The translations under genes and the position numbers were made by a program. From Pseudomonadota bacterium (lineage in GTDB: Bacteria > Vulcanimicrobiota > Xenobia > RGZZ01): 37,556 bases of DNA. The notes under the pieces were generated by a model, which worked only from the letters and a program-made list of their open reading frames with translations, was not told where the DNA came from and made no database searches. The stretch covers positions 1-37,556 of the forward strand of contig RGZZ01000007.1 of NCBI GenBank assembly GCA_010028905.1, given 5' to 3'. Below, one piece after another: positions 15,977 to 27,228 of the stretch; the stretch's first letter is position 1; every line of letters begins with the position of its first letter.

Positions 15977-16927
15977 ATGTCCCTTGTCACGCACCGCATG
16001 CGCCTGCTTGCACTCTCGCTTCTCGTCTCGTTGCTCCTCCCGCGCGCGGCCGCTGCGGCAACACCGGAAAACAAGGTCTTCGTGTATGTCGTCTACAGCG
16101 GCAACAGCCAGAACCAGCGCACCTTCGCCCAGGCACTGCTGAAGCGCTTCAACATGCTCGGTTTCACCGAGCGAATGAAGAAGAAGGGGGTGTCGTGGGT
16201 CGAGAACAGCTACGGCAATCTCGGCGCCGCTGCATCGTACCTTCACATCGCGCCTGACGACATCGTCTACGTGGGCATCCTCATGGCCGACCGCAGTGAC
16301 CGCATGACGCGCGAGATGTACCGCGGTCACGTCACCATCGCCGCCACCGCGACACCCAAGCAGATCAATTCCGCCGCCGACGCCTGTGCCCACGAAGCGT
16401 ACTTCGCACTCGCCGATGTGGTTGACAATCTCCAGAGCAAAGGGCGCTGGGCCCGCCAGCAGGCGCTCCTCGACTGGCGCGACGAGAAGGCTGGAGAGGT
16501 CAAGCTGATCATCGACGGCAAGGACGTCTCGAACAACAAGGACCTGCTCCCCAAGGCTCCGTACAAGCGTCAGAACATCCACCTCGTCATGGTGGCGTTC
16601 TCTCCAGCGCTGTTCAAGAAGCTCGGCGCCGACGACGCCGGGATCTCCACCGCCAGCGGCAACCGGCAGCTGCTGTGGATCAAGAAAGGCGCCCAGCGCC
16701 TCCAGTTCGAGGTCGGACCTCAGCTGACCGACATCAAGACCTACGTGGTGAGCCACGGCGCAGGTGCAGAGAAGAAGTTCATCTCCCCCATCAAGGCAGT
16801 GTTCGCCTATCCCGAGATGAACGGGAGCACCACCTTCGTGCCCCTGAACCTCGTGATCAAGTCGCTCTACCTCCCCTATGACGTAGAGGCAGATGGCATG
16901 ACGGAGACCCTGACATCAAAGAAGTAG
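15977..16927 (+). CDS. Exported protein of unknown function
   Basis: 316 residues from an ATG with CGGAGG five bases upstream, an excellent ribosome site. A signal peptide (residues ~1-28, 'LLALSLLVSLLLPRAAAAA') is clear. The mature protein has 'VFVYVVYSGNSQNQRTFAQALLKRF', which looks like the start of an alpha/beta fold, and a later region of beta strands. I know no family for it. Codon use matches the neighbours. It is 34 bp behind the PEGA gene, and both are exported, so a shared envelope role is plausible but not shown. Confidence 0.78.
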   Translation: MSLVTHRMRLLALSLLVSLLLPRAAAAATPENKVFVYVVYSGNSQNQRTFAQALLKRFNMLGFTERMKKKGVSWVENSYGNLGAAASYLHIAPDDIVYVGILMADRSDRMTREMYRGHVTIAATATPKQINSAADACAHEAYFALADVVDNLQSKGRWARQQALLDWRDEKAGEVKLIIDGKDVSNNKDLLPKAPYKRQNIHLVMVAFSPALFKKLGADDAGISTASGNRQLLWIKKGAQRLQFEVGPQLTDIKTYVVSHGAGAEKKFISPIKAVFAYPEMNGSTTFVPLNLVIKSLYLPYDVEADGMTETLTSKK

Positions 16928-16971
16928 CCAGCCGAGCGCGGATGGCATCTGCAGAGCGAGGAGCAGACGAG

Positions 16972-17304
16972 ATGAGCCTTGGTGGATCGGTCCCCGGACC
17001 GGATTGGAACCCCGAGATGCGGGCCATGATGGAGAAGGTGCTGCCCCGCGACGTCACCGCACTGGTGAAGTCGCTCATCCCCATGCTCGCAGGCCAGGCC
17101 TTTGTGTTCATGGGGCGGGTCGAGAACCCCCTGCAGGGGCGCAAGACGCGCGACCTGACGCAGGCCCATCTGGCCGTAGAGTGCGCCAAGGCCCTGTTCG
17201 AGAAGCTGGAGGGCATGCTCCCCAATGACGAGCGACAGCAGATGCTTCAGATGGTGACCGAGCTCCAGATGCAGTTCGTGCAGGCCCGCCAAGAAGGGCC
17301 GTGA
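16972..17304 (+). CDS. DUF1844 family protein
   Basis: About 110 residues. The pattern 'VMGRVENPL..RKTRDLTQAHLAVECAKALFEKLEG' in its middle (a short membrane-proximal helix, N-P-L, then a long amphipathic helix) matches the uncharacterised DUF1844 family. The ATG chosen has AGGAG eight bases upstream; an ATG ten codons earlier has none. The stop overlaps the GTG start of the next gene (GTGA). The function of the family is unknown. Confidence 0.75.
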   Translation: MSLGGSVPGPDWNPEMRAMMEKVLPRDVTALVKSLIPMLAGQAFVFMGRVENPLQGRKTRDLTQAHLAVECAKALFEKLEGMLPNDERQQMLQMVTELQMQFVQARQEGP

Positions 17305-17819
17305 AGCCGCCGCCGCGTTCGACCCGAGGGCGGCTGGTGCCGCACCTGGTGGTCGATGGCGTTCAAGAGCTCGACCCCGTTCTGCTTCTTGAGATGGGGC
17401 GCACCTGCGTCCTTGTCGATCTCGACAACACGCTTCTCGCGTGGGGATCGCGACGACTCGACCCCGCAGCCTCGCAGTGGGTGGCGCACGCGCGTCAGGC
17501 GGGCCTGCGGGTCTGTGTCCTTTCGAACAGCCGCTCGAATCGCGTGGCCGAATATGCAGCGGCCCTCGACGTGCCCTACGTGGCCTTTGCGCTCAAGCCC
17601 CGCAGAGCTGCAGCGCGCGCCGCCATGGCGCTGCTCGGAGCAACGCAGCAGAGCACGGTCATCATCGGCGACCAGATCTTCACCGACATCCTGCTGGGAC
17701 ACCGGCTCGGCATCTTCACCATTCTCGTAAGACCGCTGGCCCTGCGCGAGCAGCTCTGGATGCGCCTCGTGCGACGCGTGGAACGTCGCTTCTGGCCGCC
17801 CACGGGCGGCGTCACCTGA
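17301..17819 (+). CDS. YqeG-type HAD phosphatase (subfamily IIIA)
   Basis: 172-residue HAD-superfamily phosphatase. Motif I is VDLDNTLLAW (nucleophile Asp and the Asp two residues later), motif II the Ser in VLSNSRSN, motif III the Lys in ALKPRRA, and motif IV IIGDQIFTD. The 'GDQIFTDILLGHRLG' block is characteristic of the YqeG group found in Firmicutes, Cyanobacteria and related phyla. The substrate is unknown; phosphatidylglycerophosphate phosphatase activity is known for related proteins. The GTG start overlaps the DUF1844 stop. Confidence 0.9.
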   Translation: MKPPPRSTRGRLVPHLVVDGVQELDPVLLLEMGRTCVLVDLDNTLLAWGSRRLDPAASQWVAHARQAGLRVCVLSNSRSNRVAEYAAALDVPYVAFALKPRRAAARAAMALLGATQQSTVIIGDQIFTDILLGHRLGIFTILVRPLALREQLWMRLVRRVERRFWPPTGGVT

Positions 17820-17827
17820 GGGAGGGG

Positions 17828-19420
17828 CTACAGGGGGATGTTCCCATGCTTGCGCGAGGGTCGTTCCTCGCGCTTGCCATCGAGGGTCTCGAGCGCCTCG
17901 ATGAGACGGGGGCGGGTCTCCTCCGGCTCGATGATGTCATCGATGTAGCCGCGTGCAGCCGCGGCATAGGGCGAAGCAAACTTGTCGGTGTAATCAGCCA
18001 CGAGCTCGGCCCGGCGGGCCTGCGGGTCATCAGCGGCCTCGAGCTCGCGACGAAAGATCACGTTGATGGCGCCTTGTGGGCCCATGACCGCAATCTCTGC
18101 CGTGGGCCACGAGAAGTTGTAGTCGGCGCGGATGTGCTTCGAGCACATCACGTCGTAGGCGCCGCCATAGGCCTTGCGCGTGATGACGGTAACCTTTGGA
18201 ACGGTGGCCTCGCAGTAGGCGTAGAGCAGCTTGGCCCCGTGCTTGATGATGCCGCCGTGCTCCTGCTGTGTGCCCGGGAGGAAGCCTGGCACATCGACAA
18301 ACGTCACCAGCGGAATGTTGAACGCGTCGCAGAAGCGCACGAATCGCGCCGCCTTGAGACTGGCATCGATGTCGAGCACGCCGGCCAGCACCTGGGGGTT
18401 GTTGCCCACCAGACCCACGGGCCGGCCGCCCAGGCGCGCGAAGCCAACGACGATGTTCTGGGCCCACTCGCCCTGCACCTCGACGAAGTGCCCATCGTCT
18501 ACCACGCGCTCGATGACATCGCGCATGTCGTAGGGCTTGTTCGGATTCGCCGGCACCACCCCGCGCAGGTCGAGATCACGACGGTCGACGGGGTCGGAAA
18601 CAGGCAGGCGCGGCGGGTCACTGAGATTGTTCGAGGGCATGAACGAGAGCAGCTCGCGCAGCAAGGCATAGCACGCGTCTTCATCCGGCACCGAGAAATG
18701 CGACACACCGCTGGTTGCCGCGTGCGTGTGCGCGCCGCCCAGGGCCTCGAAGGTCACGTCTTCGTTGGTCACCGTCTTGATGACATCCGGCCCCGTGATG
18801 AACATGTGGGCGATCTCCTCGACCATCACCACGAAGTCGGTGATGGCCGGCGAGTACACCGCGCCTCCCGCGCAGGGCCCCACGATGGCCGAGAGCTGCG
18901 GAACCACGCCGCTGGCGCGGGTGTTGCGCCAGAAGATCTCGGCATAGCCACCCAGGCTCACCACGCCCTCCTGGATGCGCGCGCCCCCGGAGTCGTTGAG
19001 CCCGATGATGGGGGCGCCGTTCTTCACCGCGGCATCCATCACCTTGCAGATCTTTGCCGCGAACATCTCGCCCAGCGAGCCGCCGAAGACGGTGAAGTCT
19101 TGTGCGAACACATAGACGAGACGGCCCTCGATACGTCCATGCCCCGTGACCACGCCATCGCCATAGAACTTCTTGTCGGCCAGGTCGAAGTCGTGACAGT
19201 TGTGCGTCACGAACATGTCCATCTCGCGAAACGTCCCCGGATCGAGCAGCGCGGTGACGCGCTCGCGCGCGGTGCGCTTGCCGCGCTTGTGCTGGGCGGC
19301 GACGCGGGCTTCACCGCCCCCGCGATGCGCCTCTGCGCGGCGCTCCTGAAGCTGCTCGATCTTGCCTTCCATGGTCGGTTCGGCAGCAGGTGCGACCGCT
19401 GCGTCGGCAGTTCGTTGCAT
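17828..19420 (-). CDS. pccB: Acyl-CoA carboxyltransferase, propionyl-CoA carboxylase beta / methylmalonyl-CoA decarboxylase alpha type
   Basis: 530 residues, two crotonase-fold halves. N half: '[10 protein letters not shown]', '[13 protein letters not shown]', '[12 protein letters not shown]' and '[14 protein letters not shown]'-like oxyanion loop. C half: '[22 protein letters not shown]' and '[17 protein letters not shown]'. It moves CO2 between biotin and propionyl-CoA. The direction cannot be read: a biotin carboxylase would make it PccB, a membrane decarboxylase MmdA. Neither partner is in the window. The ATG has GAGGAG six nt upstream and lies 14 bp behind the UPF0173 gene. As last gene of the methylmalonyl-CoA run it supplies or uses the same intermediate. 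Confidence 0.93.
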   Translation of the reverse strand: MQRTADAAVAPAAEPTMEGKIEQLQERRAEAHRGGGEARVAAQHKRGKRTARERVTALLDPGTFREMDMFVTHNCHDFDLADKKFYGDGVVTGHGRIEGRLVYVFAQDFTVFGGSLGEMFAAKICKVMDAAVKNGAPIIGLNDSGGARIQEGVVSLGGYAEIFWRNTRASGVVPQLSAIVGPCAGGAVYSPAITDFVVMVEEIAHMFITGPDVIKTVTNEDVTFEALGGAHTHAATSGVSHFSVPDEDACYALLRELLSFMPSNNLSDPPRLPVSDPVDRRDLDLRGVVPANPNKPYDMRDVIERVVDDGHFVEVQGEWAQNIVVGFARLGGRPVGLVGNNPQVLAGVLDIDASLKAARFVRFCDAFNIPLVTFVDVPGFLPGTQQEHGGIIKHGAKLLYAYCEATVPKVTVITRKAYGGAYDVMCSKHIRADYNFSWPTAEIAVMGPQGAINVIFRRELEAADDPQARRAELVADYTDKFASPYAAAARGYIDDIIEPEETRPRLIEALETLDGKREERPSRKHGNIPL

Positions 19421-19434
19421 GAGAGGCTCCTCGG

Positions 19435-20088
19435 CTACATGGTGGGGGTGAGAACGAAGATGGTCTGCTGCACCGGAAGCGAGGCGCGCGTGATCTCGAG
19501 AACACCTGAGCGAACGCGCTCGACGCGTCTGTGGCCCTCGAGAAACGGCTCGACATCGTCGATGGGGAAGCGATCGCGGCGGGTGCTGGCGGTGCGATAG
19601 TGCATGGGAATGACCACACGAGGGTCGAGCATGTCGACCACCGCTCGGGCGGCCCGTCCATCTACGGTGAACGGGGGGCCGCCAACGGGCACCAGGGCGA
19701 TGTCGACCGGGCGAAGCTCGGCCACCTGATCGACATCGAGCAGGTGACCGAGATCGGAGAGATGCGCCACACGGAGCCCGTCGAGCGAGAACGTCATCAT
19801 GTTCACCATGCCCCGCTCTCGCCCGCCCACGGCATCGTGGGCGGCGAGAACGCCGTGCACGGGCAGGCGCGCGTCGCCCCGCGCACCACTCCCCTGCACC
19901 ACCGTGGTGCGCCCAGTGACCGCCGACAGGTTGTCGTGGTCGACGTGCGCGTGGGTGATGAGCGTGTAGTCGGCGCGGCGCGACGGCACCTTGGGGCCGA
20001 CGCTCTCGTCGTACGGGTCGATGAGCACCGTCATCCCCCCTGCGTCACGCAGGTGGAAGCACGAGTGCCCGAGGTACTCGATGATCAA
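19435..20088 (-). CDS. UPF0173-type metal-dependent hydrolase (MBL fold)
   Basis: 217 residues of the metallo-beta-lactamase fold. The metal motif is THAHVDHDN; the N-terminus [13 protein letters not shown] and the C-terminal 'VVIPMHYRT' are typical of the UPF0173/YtkL group. The substrate is unknown. Its ATG overlaps the sucD stop (ATGA) and pccB follows 14 bp later, so it is held between two pathway genes; a repair or proofreading hydrolase for a CoA-ester side product is conceivable but purely inferred from position. Confidence 0.9.
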   Translation of the reverse strand: MIIEYLGHSCFHLRDAGGMTVLIDPYDESVGPKVPSRRADYTLITHAHVDHDNLSAVTGRTTVVQGSGARGDARLPVHGVLAAHDAVGGRERGMVNMMTFSLDGLRVAHLSDLGHLLDVDQVAELRPVDIALVPVGGPPFTVDGRAARAVVDMLDPRVVIPMHYRTASTRRDRFPIDDVEPFLEGHRRVERVRSGVLEITRASLPVQQTIFVLTPTM

Positions 20089-21008
20089 ACAGCAGCGCCC
20101 GCGGGAGGGGCAAAGACCACACCCTGGGCCTTCAAGAGCTCGGCGACCTTCTCCACCAGTTCGCTGGTGGTGTCGGCCACGTGCACCCCGGCCTGCTGGA
20201 ACGCCTCGACCTTGGCTTTGGCGGTTCCCTTGTTGCCAGAGACGATGGCGCCCGCATGACCCATGCGCTTTCCGGGCGGAGCCGTGCGACCTGCGATGAA
20301 CGCAACGGTGGGAATCTTGTGCAGACCGATGTACTCGGCCGCCTCTTCCTCCTGGGTTCCACCGATCTCGCCGACGAGCACCACGACCTTGGTCTCGGGA
20401 TCCTTGTGGAACTGCTCGAGCGTCTTCTTGAACGACGTGCCGTTCACCGGGTCGCCCCCGATGCCCACGCAGGTCGACTGACCGAGACCCGCGCGGGTGA
20501 GCTCATCGACCACCTGGTAGACCAGGGTCCCGCTGCGCGAAACGAAGCCCACCGGCCCGCGAGAGAAGATGTTGCCCGGCATGATGCCGATCTTGCACTC
20601 GCCCGGCGTGATGAGGCCCGGGCAGTTGGGGCCGATGAGCTGCACGCCGCACTCCTCGACCACCGCGCGGGCTCGCACCATGTCGTGCACGGGGATGCCC
20701 TCGGTGATGCACACGATGAGACCGACCTTGTTCATCGCGGCCTCGATGATGGCGTTCGCGGCGAACGGCGGGGGCACGAAGATCACCGAAGCGGTGACCT
20801 TCGGGTGGGCGGCGAGGGCCTCGCGCACCGAGTTGTAGACGGGCACGGAGTGCTCGCCCTCGACGAAGTGCGTGCCGCCCTTGCCCGGCGTGACGCCGCC
20901 CACGACGAGGCTGCCGTAGCCGAGCATCTGGCGGGTGTGAAACCCGCCTTCCTTGCCCGTGATGCCCTGAACGATGATCTGGGTGTCCTTGTTGATCAGA
21001 ATGCTCAT
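20085..21008 (-). CDS. sucD: Succinate-CoA ligase alpha subunit
   Basis: 307 residues. With SucC it interconverts succinyl-CoA and succinate with substrate-level NTP formation. Seen: '[16 protein letters not shown]' (CoA-binding start), '[13 protein letters not shown]', '[14 protein letters not shown]', and the phosphohistidine loop in '[12 protein letters not shown]'. The length is slightly above the ~290 usual because of a Pro/Ala tail. It follows sucC by 10 bp and overlaps the UPF0173 gene by 4 bases. Confidence 0.97.
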   Translation of the reverse strand: MSILINKDTQIIVQGITGKEGGFHTRQMLGYGSLVVGGVTPGKGGTHFVEGEHSVPVYNSVREALAAHPKVTASVIFVPPPFAANAIIEAAMNKVGLIVCITEGIPVHDMVRARAVVEECGVQLIGPNCPGLITPGECKIGIMPGNIFSRGPVGFVSRSGTLVYQVVDELTRAGLGQSTCVGIGGDPVNGTSFKKTLEQFHKDPETKVVVLVGEIGGTQEEEAAEYIGLHKIPTVAFIAGRTAPPGKRMGHAGAIVSGNKGTAKAKVEAFQQAGVHVADTTSELVEKVAELLKAQGVVFAPPAGAAV

Positions 21009-21018
21009 GCGACTCTCC

Positions 21019-22167
21019 TCAGTTGGCGGCCGAGCCGTTGATCAGCTCGACGATCTTGCGGGCGGCCTCGCCCATGGTCTCAGCGGGGACGAAACGGCTG
21101 CCCTCGAGCAGCTTGCGCCCTTCTTCAGAGCGGGTGCCGGAGAGACGCACCACGATGGGCACCTTGATGTCCATCTCAGCGGTGGCCTCGAGCATTCCCT
21201 TGGCCACCTCGTCGCCTCGGGTGATGCCGCCGAAGATGTTGAACAGCACGCCCTTCACGTTGGGGTCGCCCAGCACCGTCTCGAGAGAGGTGCGCACCAC
21301 CTTGGCGTTGGCGCCGCCCCCTACGTCGAGGAAGTTGGCCGGCTTGCCGCCCTCGCGGCTCACCATGTCGAGGGTGGTCATCACAAGGCCCGCGCCGTTG
21401 CCGATGATGCCCACGTTGCCGTCGAGGCGAACATAGGCGAGCCCTTTGGCCTGCGCCTCGCGCTCGATAACGTCATCGTTGGCGATCTCCTGCATCTCGT
21501 GCATGTGCGGCAGGCGGAAGAGCGCATTGTCGTCAACGTTGAACTTGGCGTCAGCCGCCATGACACGGCCGTCCTTGGTGATGGCGAGCGGGTTGACCTC
21601 GGCCAGCACCGAGTCGTTGGCCATGTACGCCGCATAGAGCGCCTTCACCAGACCGCTCAGCTCCTTGCGTGCTTCGGGCGTGAGCTCGTCGACGCGCCAG
21701 GCCAGATCGCTGACCTGCCAGTCGAGAAGACCGAGCACCGGATGAATCGGGTAGCGGAAGATCATCTCCGGGTTCTTCTCGGCCACCTCTTCGATGTCGA
21801 CGCCGCCCATGGGGCTGAACATCATGAGGTGCTGGTTGTTGCTGCGGTCGAGCACGAAGCCGAGATAGAACTCGCGCGCGATCTCGATGGCCTCCTCGAC
21901 CAGCACCTTGTGCACGGTGAGGCCCTTGATGTCCATGCCGATGATGGCCTGCGCCGCCGCCAGCGCCTCTTCTTTGGTACCGGCCAGCTTGATGCCGCCG
22001 GCCTTGCCGCGGCCGCCGACGTGCACCTGGGCCTTCACAGCCACCTTCTTGCCGATCTTGGCGGCGATCTCGGCGGCCTCTTCGGGCGTCGAGGCCACCT
22101 GGCCCTGCGGTTGCGGCACGTTGTGCTTGCGCAGCAGGTCCTTTGCCTGGTACTCGTGGATCACCAT
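21019..22167 (-). CDS. sucC: Succinate-CoA ligase beta subunit
   Basis: 382 residues: N-terminal ATP-grasp domain ('HEYQAKDLL', '[17 protein letters not shown]') and C-terminal flavodoxin-like CoA-ligase domain ('[15 protein letters not shown]', '[15 protein letters not shown]'). The N-terminal part binds nucleotide. An AGGAGGAG lies 7 nt before the ATG. It follows the B12-binding mutase subunit after 78 bp, so mutase product succinyl-CoA can be turned directly into succinate by enzymes of the same run. Confidence 0.97.
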   Translation of the reverse strand: MVIHEYQAKDLLRKHNVPQPQGQVASTPEEAAEIAAKIGKKVAVKAQVHVGGRGKAGGIKLAGTKEEALAAAQAIIGMDIKGLTVHKVLVEEAIEIAREFYLGFVLDRSNNQHLMMFSPMGGVDIEEVAEKNPEMIFRYPIHPVLGLLDWQVSDLAWRVDELTPEARKELSGLVKALYAAYMANDSVLAEVNPLAITKDGRVMAADAKFNVDDNALFRLPHMHEMQEIANDDVIEREAQAKGLAYVRLDGNVGIIGNGAGLVMTTLDMVSREGGKPANFLDVGGGANAKVVRTSLETVLGDPNVKGVLFNIFGGITRGDEVAKGMLEATAEMDIKVPIVVRLSGTRSEEGRKLLEGSRFVPAETMGEAARKIVELINGSAAN

Positions 22168-22245
22168 GTGGGTTTCTCCTCCTGTATGCCGTTCACGCGC
22201 TCGGGCGTGGGTTCTGGAACTGCGATGGGGTGTGCGATGGGTGCC

Positions 22246-22701
22246 TCAGCCTCGAGCGGCGCGTCGCGCGGCCAGGGTCGCTCGCAGGTAGGCGACGATG
22301 TCGTCGAGCGGTGAGCCAGGGCCGAAGAGCCGACCGATGCCGCGCTCGCACAGCACGCGGGCGTCTTCATCAGAGATGATGCCGCCACCCGTCACGAGGA
22401 CGTCGCCGGCCCCCTTCTCGTCGAGCAGGGCCTTGACCCGCGGGAAGATGGTCATGTGGGCGCCGCTCAAGATGGAGAGGGCCACCGCGTCGACATCTTC
22501 TTGAAGGGCCGCTTCGACGATCATCTCCGGGGTCTGGAACAGCCCGGTGTAGATGACCTCGAACCCAGCGTCGCGCAGGGCTCTGGCCACCACCTTCACC
22601 CCTCTGTCGTGACCATCGAGACCCGGCTTTGCCACCAGCACCTTGAAGCGGTGCTCGGTCTCCTGCGCAAGGGGGTGCTGCAGCGATTCGGTCATGGTCA
22701 T
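22246..22701 (-). CDS. mcmA2: Methylmalonyl-CoA mutase B12-binding subunit
   Basis: 151 residues, the cobalamin-binding domain as a separate protein. The B12 motif is '[18 protein letters not shown]' (Asp-x-His-x-x-Gly, His ligand to cobalt), followed by 'SILSGAHMT' and 'VTGGGIISD' for the nucleotide tail. In most bacteria this is the C-terminus of one long mutase; here it is free, as in many archaea and some bacteria. The ATG overlaps the meaB stop (ATGA) with GGGAG ~7 nt upstream; it must assemble with the large subunit encoded at 24-26 kb. Confidence 0.95.
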   Translation of the reverse strand: MTMTESLQHPLAQETEHRFKVLVAKPGLDGHDRGVKVVARALRDAGFEVIYTGLFQTPEMIVEAALQEDVDAVALSILSGAHMTIFPRVKALLDEKGAGDVLVTGGGIISDEDARVLCERGIGRLFGPGSPLDDIVAYLRATLAARRAARG

Positions 22702-23768
22702 GTCCTCTCTCCCGTACACACGCTGTGGGCGCGAGCGCTCCCGTTCCAGACCTGATCGAGAAAGGCAGAGGCGGCGTCGAAGGCCGGCACCGCTCCCTCG
22801 ACCACCTCGCCCGCGAGCCGATCGAGCAGGGCGGCGTGCGCGGGACGAGCCCACACCGCCTCCTCGATGCGCGAAGCGATCATCTCGCGCAGGCGCGCGC
22901 GGGCCTGTCGCACGCGACGCTGGCTCCAGATGCCCGTGGCCTCGAGCCACGCGCGATAGCGCAGGCAGGCCTCAACCAGCTCGCTGACGCCCGCGTCTTC
23001 AGTCGCGGTGGTCTTGAGCACGGGCACCTCCCACGGGGTTGCGCCCGTGGGCGTGAGCGCGCCGTAGCGACCGCGCATGAGGGCGCCGCTGCCCACGATG
23101 TCGAGGAAGTCGAGCAGCTCGGCCTCCATGCGCTCGGCACCTGGGCGGTCGGCTTTGTTCACGACGAGGATGTCAGCCACCTCCATGAGGCCGGCCTTGA
23201 TCATCTGCACCCCGCTACCCGATTCCGGCGTGAGCACCACGCAGGTGACGTCGGCGCCCCGAGACACCTCGAGCTCAGACTGTCCCACCCCCACCGTCTC
23301 AAAGAAGATGACGTCTTGCCCCAGGGCATCGAGCACGTCGGCCGCCTCCACCGTGGCGCGGGCCAGTCCGCCCAGCGCCCCGCGGCTCGCCATGCTGCGC
23401 ATGAACACGCCCGGATCAGACGTCGCCGCGTTCATGCGCACCCGGTCGCCGAGCAGCGCGCCGCGGGTGAACGGGCTCGACGGATCGACCGACAGGATGC
23501 CCACGCGCAGGCCCCGACGGCGGCAGTCGACGGCAAGGCGGTCGACCAGCGTGCTCTTGCCCGCGCCCGGGGGGCCCGTCACCCCGATGCGAAACGCCCG
23601 CCCGGTGTGCGGCATGAGGGCCGACAGCAGGTGCGGCGCGATGGGGGCGGCGTCTTCGAGCCACGTGATGGCGCGCGCGGCTGCGATGCGGTCGCCCGAG
23701 GTGATGGCGTCCACCGCGGCGCGGGCGCGCGCTACCAGATCAGACGCCAGGGGGGAGGTGTCGGTCAA
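22698..23768 (-). CDS. meaB: Methylmalonyl-CoA mutase-associated GTPase MeaB
   Basis: 356-residue G3E-type P-loop GTPase that guards and reloads the B12 cofactor of the mutase. Walker A '[17 protein letters not shown]', switch region '[20 protein letters not shown]', Walker B-like '[12 protein letters not shown]', and 'VVNKADRPG' for guanine recognition are all in place. The start is TTG with AGGAG nine bases upstream. It overlaps the B12-binding subunit by 4 bases. The upstream gap of ~320 bp separates it from the mutase large subunit and holds a 52-codon ORF on the other strand. Confidence 0.95.
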   Translation of the reverse strand: MTDTSPLASDLVARARAAVDAITSGDRIAAARAITWLEDAAPIAPHLLSALMPHTGRAFRIGVTGPPGAGKSTLVDRLAVDCRRRGLRVGILSVDPSSPFTRGALLGDRVRMNAATSDPGVFMRSMASRGALGGLARATVEAADVLDALGQDVIFFETVGVGQSELEVSRGADVTCVVLTPESGSGVQMIKAGLMEVADILVVNKADRPGAERMEAELLDFLDIVGSGALMRGRYGALTPTGATPWEVPVLKTTATEDAGVSELVEACLRYRAWLEATGIWSQRRVRQARARLREMIASRIEEAVWARPAHAALLDRLAGEVVEGAVPAFDAASAFLDQVWNGSARAHSVCTGERT

Positions 23769-23955
23769 TGCGGAGGGCTCCTGTGAAATCCGACGGGTAT
23801 TGGCAGGTGCGCGGGCCGATTCCTGTCACGCTCCACGCCGACCTGCAATTCGCACGGCGGCACAGTGACGCCCCCACGACCAGACCCGTCCGCGACACCG
23901 ATGTAACAATCTGCCAGACCGACGGTCAGTACAAGCAGTGAAGGAGAGACACCCG

Positions 23956-24089
23956 ATGCGCCTGCAACCCTCGCTCGTGACCCAGGCCCAGCTGAAAGCC
24001 CTGCAGCTCAATCGCGCGCTGACACGCCAGAGCCGCGCGCCGCAGCGCAGAATCGTCCCCTCGCCTGCTCGTGCCGCCGAGGCGGGCGA

Positions 24090-24114
<25 letters not shown>
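23956..24114 (+). CDS. Possible 52-residue basic protein, antisense to the mutase 3' end
   Basis: An ATG ORF with GAAGGAGAG about 6 nt upstream, better than most ribosome sites in this window. The product is 52 residues with many Gln, Arg, Ala and Leu ('[18 protein letters not shown]'), net positive, no membrane helix, no known family. Its last 25 bases overlap the end of the mutase large-subunit gene on the other strand. It is the only candidate in the 23769-24089 gap; I see no tRNA, hairpin or clear promoter there. It could be a real small protein or chance, and only conservation would tell. Confidence 0.4.
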
Positions 24115-25784
<1,670 letters not shown>

Positions 25785-25879
25785 GGGTGAGCCTCCTGTG
25801 TGTGCGCTGTGATGTTCAGGAGGTGCCTTCGCCTCGGCCTGCACGCGATCCCTGCGCCGTCACCCCCTCGGCGCCTGTC

Positions 25880-27007
25880 TCAGACGACCGCCTCGGCGTC
25901 CCACGGGTGACGCGGGATGGGCTTTATGAGGCCGCGTTGCAGCTGACGCCACTTGTCAGCGTCGGTGGGTGAGAGCAGCGTGACGGCCCGCCCCTTGCGC
26001 CACATGCGCCCCGTTCGACCCACCCGATGGGTCAGCAGCTCGGCGGTCTCGGGAAGCTCGTAGTTGATGACCAGATCGACATGGTCGACGTCGATGCCCC
26101 GTGCGGCCACGTTCGTGGCGAGCAGAATCGGAACCGCGCCGCTGCGGAAGTCGGCCATGACCCGGTCACGGGCGTTCTGGCTCAGGTTGCCCTGCAGCGC
26201 CGCGGCGGGATAGCCGAGCGCAACCAGCTGTCGCGCAAGCTTCTTGACCCCGTGCTTGGTGCGACCGAACACGATGGCTGATCCGCCGCTCGAGCGCGTG
26301 TCGAGCAGCCGACGAAGCGCATCGAGCTTTCCCGTGCCGGCGAGCTCGTAGGCGCGATGCTCGATGTCGGGCTGCTCGCGCGGGGCCGTGTCGAGCTGCA
26401 CCCGCACCGGATCAACCAGGTGCTTCGTGCTGGTGTCGAGCACCCACTTCGGGACCGTGGCCGAGAAGAGCGCCGTCTGGCGGCTCTTGGGAAGGCGAGC
26501 GAGGATGCGCTCGACGTCGGGCGCAAATCCGCGGTCGAGCATCTCGTCGGCTTCATCGAGCACGAAGTAGTGCACCTTGCTCACATCGAGAGAGCCGCGG
26601 TTGATGAGATCGAGCACGCGCCCCGGCGCGCCCACCACGACCTGGGCGCCACGCTTCAGCGCGGTCTCCTGGGTGCTGATGGCGCGCCCACCGAACGCGA
26701 GAACGGTGCGGATGCCGCAGGGGGTGCCCAGCGCTTCGACCACGCTGCCCACCTGGGTGGCCAGCTCGCGGGTGGGCGTGAGCACGAGCGCCTGCACCTC
26801 GCGCCGGCGGGGACTGACGAACTCGATGAGAGGAATGGCAAAGGCGAGGGTCTTGCCGGAACCGGTGCGGGCCTGCCCGATGACGTCGCGCTCCTCGAGC
26901 AGCGGCGGCAGCGCCTGCGATTGAATGGGGGTGGGCGTGGTCACGCCCATCGCGGTGAGCGCCGCCATGGTGGTGGGGCGGAGCTTGAAAGGTCTGAAGT
27001 CGTCCAA
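25880..27007 (-). CDS. DEAD-box RNA helicase
   Basis: 375 residues. Q motif region (F...PTPIQ), Walker A ARTGSGKT at 46-53, PTRELA, 'APGRVLD', DEAD box 'VLDEADEML', SAT, then helicase-C motifs 'IVFGRTK', 'LLATNVAARGID' and 'HRVGRTGR'. It unwinds structured RNA, e.g. in ribosome assembly or mRNA decay. The TTG start used has AGAGGAA eight nt upstream and begins right at the conserved domain; 22 more open codons upstream are not family-like. There is no long C-terminal tail, so it is a minimal helicase. Relation to the mutase genes is only positional. Confidence 0.93.
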   Translation of the reverse strand: MDDFRPFKLRPTTMAALTAMGVTTPTPIQSQALPPLLEERDVIGQARTGSGKTLAFAIPLIEFVSPRRREVQALVLTPTRELATQVGSVVEALGTPCGIRTVLAFGGRAISTQETALKRGAQVVVGAPGRVLDLINRGSLDVSKVHYFVLDEADEMLDRGFAPDVERILARLPKSRQTALFSATVPKWVLDTSTKHLVDPVRVQLDTAPREQPDIEHRAYELAGTGKLDALRRLLDTRSSGGSAIVFGRTKHGVKKLARQLVALGYPAAALQGNLSQNARDRVMADFRSGAVPILLATNVAARGIDVDHVDLVINYELPETAELLTHRVGRTGRMWRKGRAVTLLSPTDADKWRQLQRGLIKPIPRHPWDAEAVV

Positions 27008-27228
27008 GTGTGGTGTTCCTCTGTTCTTGTGAGTCCACTGCGCCGCTGGCGAAAGATCCAGCAGAGGGGGCACGCATGCCCGTCATCGTGTGAACGCGTT
27101 GATGCTATCACAAGTTGTCAAGACACGGGGAAAGCCCTCCTCCGAGGGGGGAGGCTTGCCGCTGCCCACCAGGACGAACGCATCGTGCAATGGAAGACAG
27201 CGCCATCTCACCGTCGGAGGCCACATCC

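Noticed and set aside
25785-25879. Possible cobalamin riboswitch before the B12-dependent mutase gene
   Set aside because: Only 95 bp lie between the helicase stop and the mutase ATG, too short for a full B12 riboswitch, and I see no B12-box-like conserved core.
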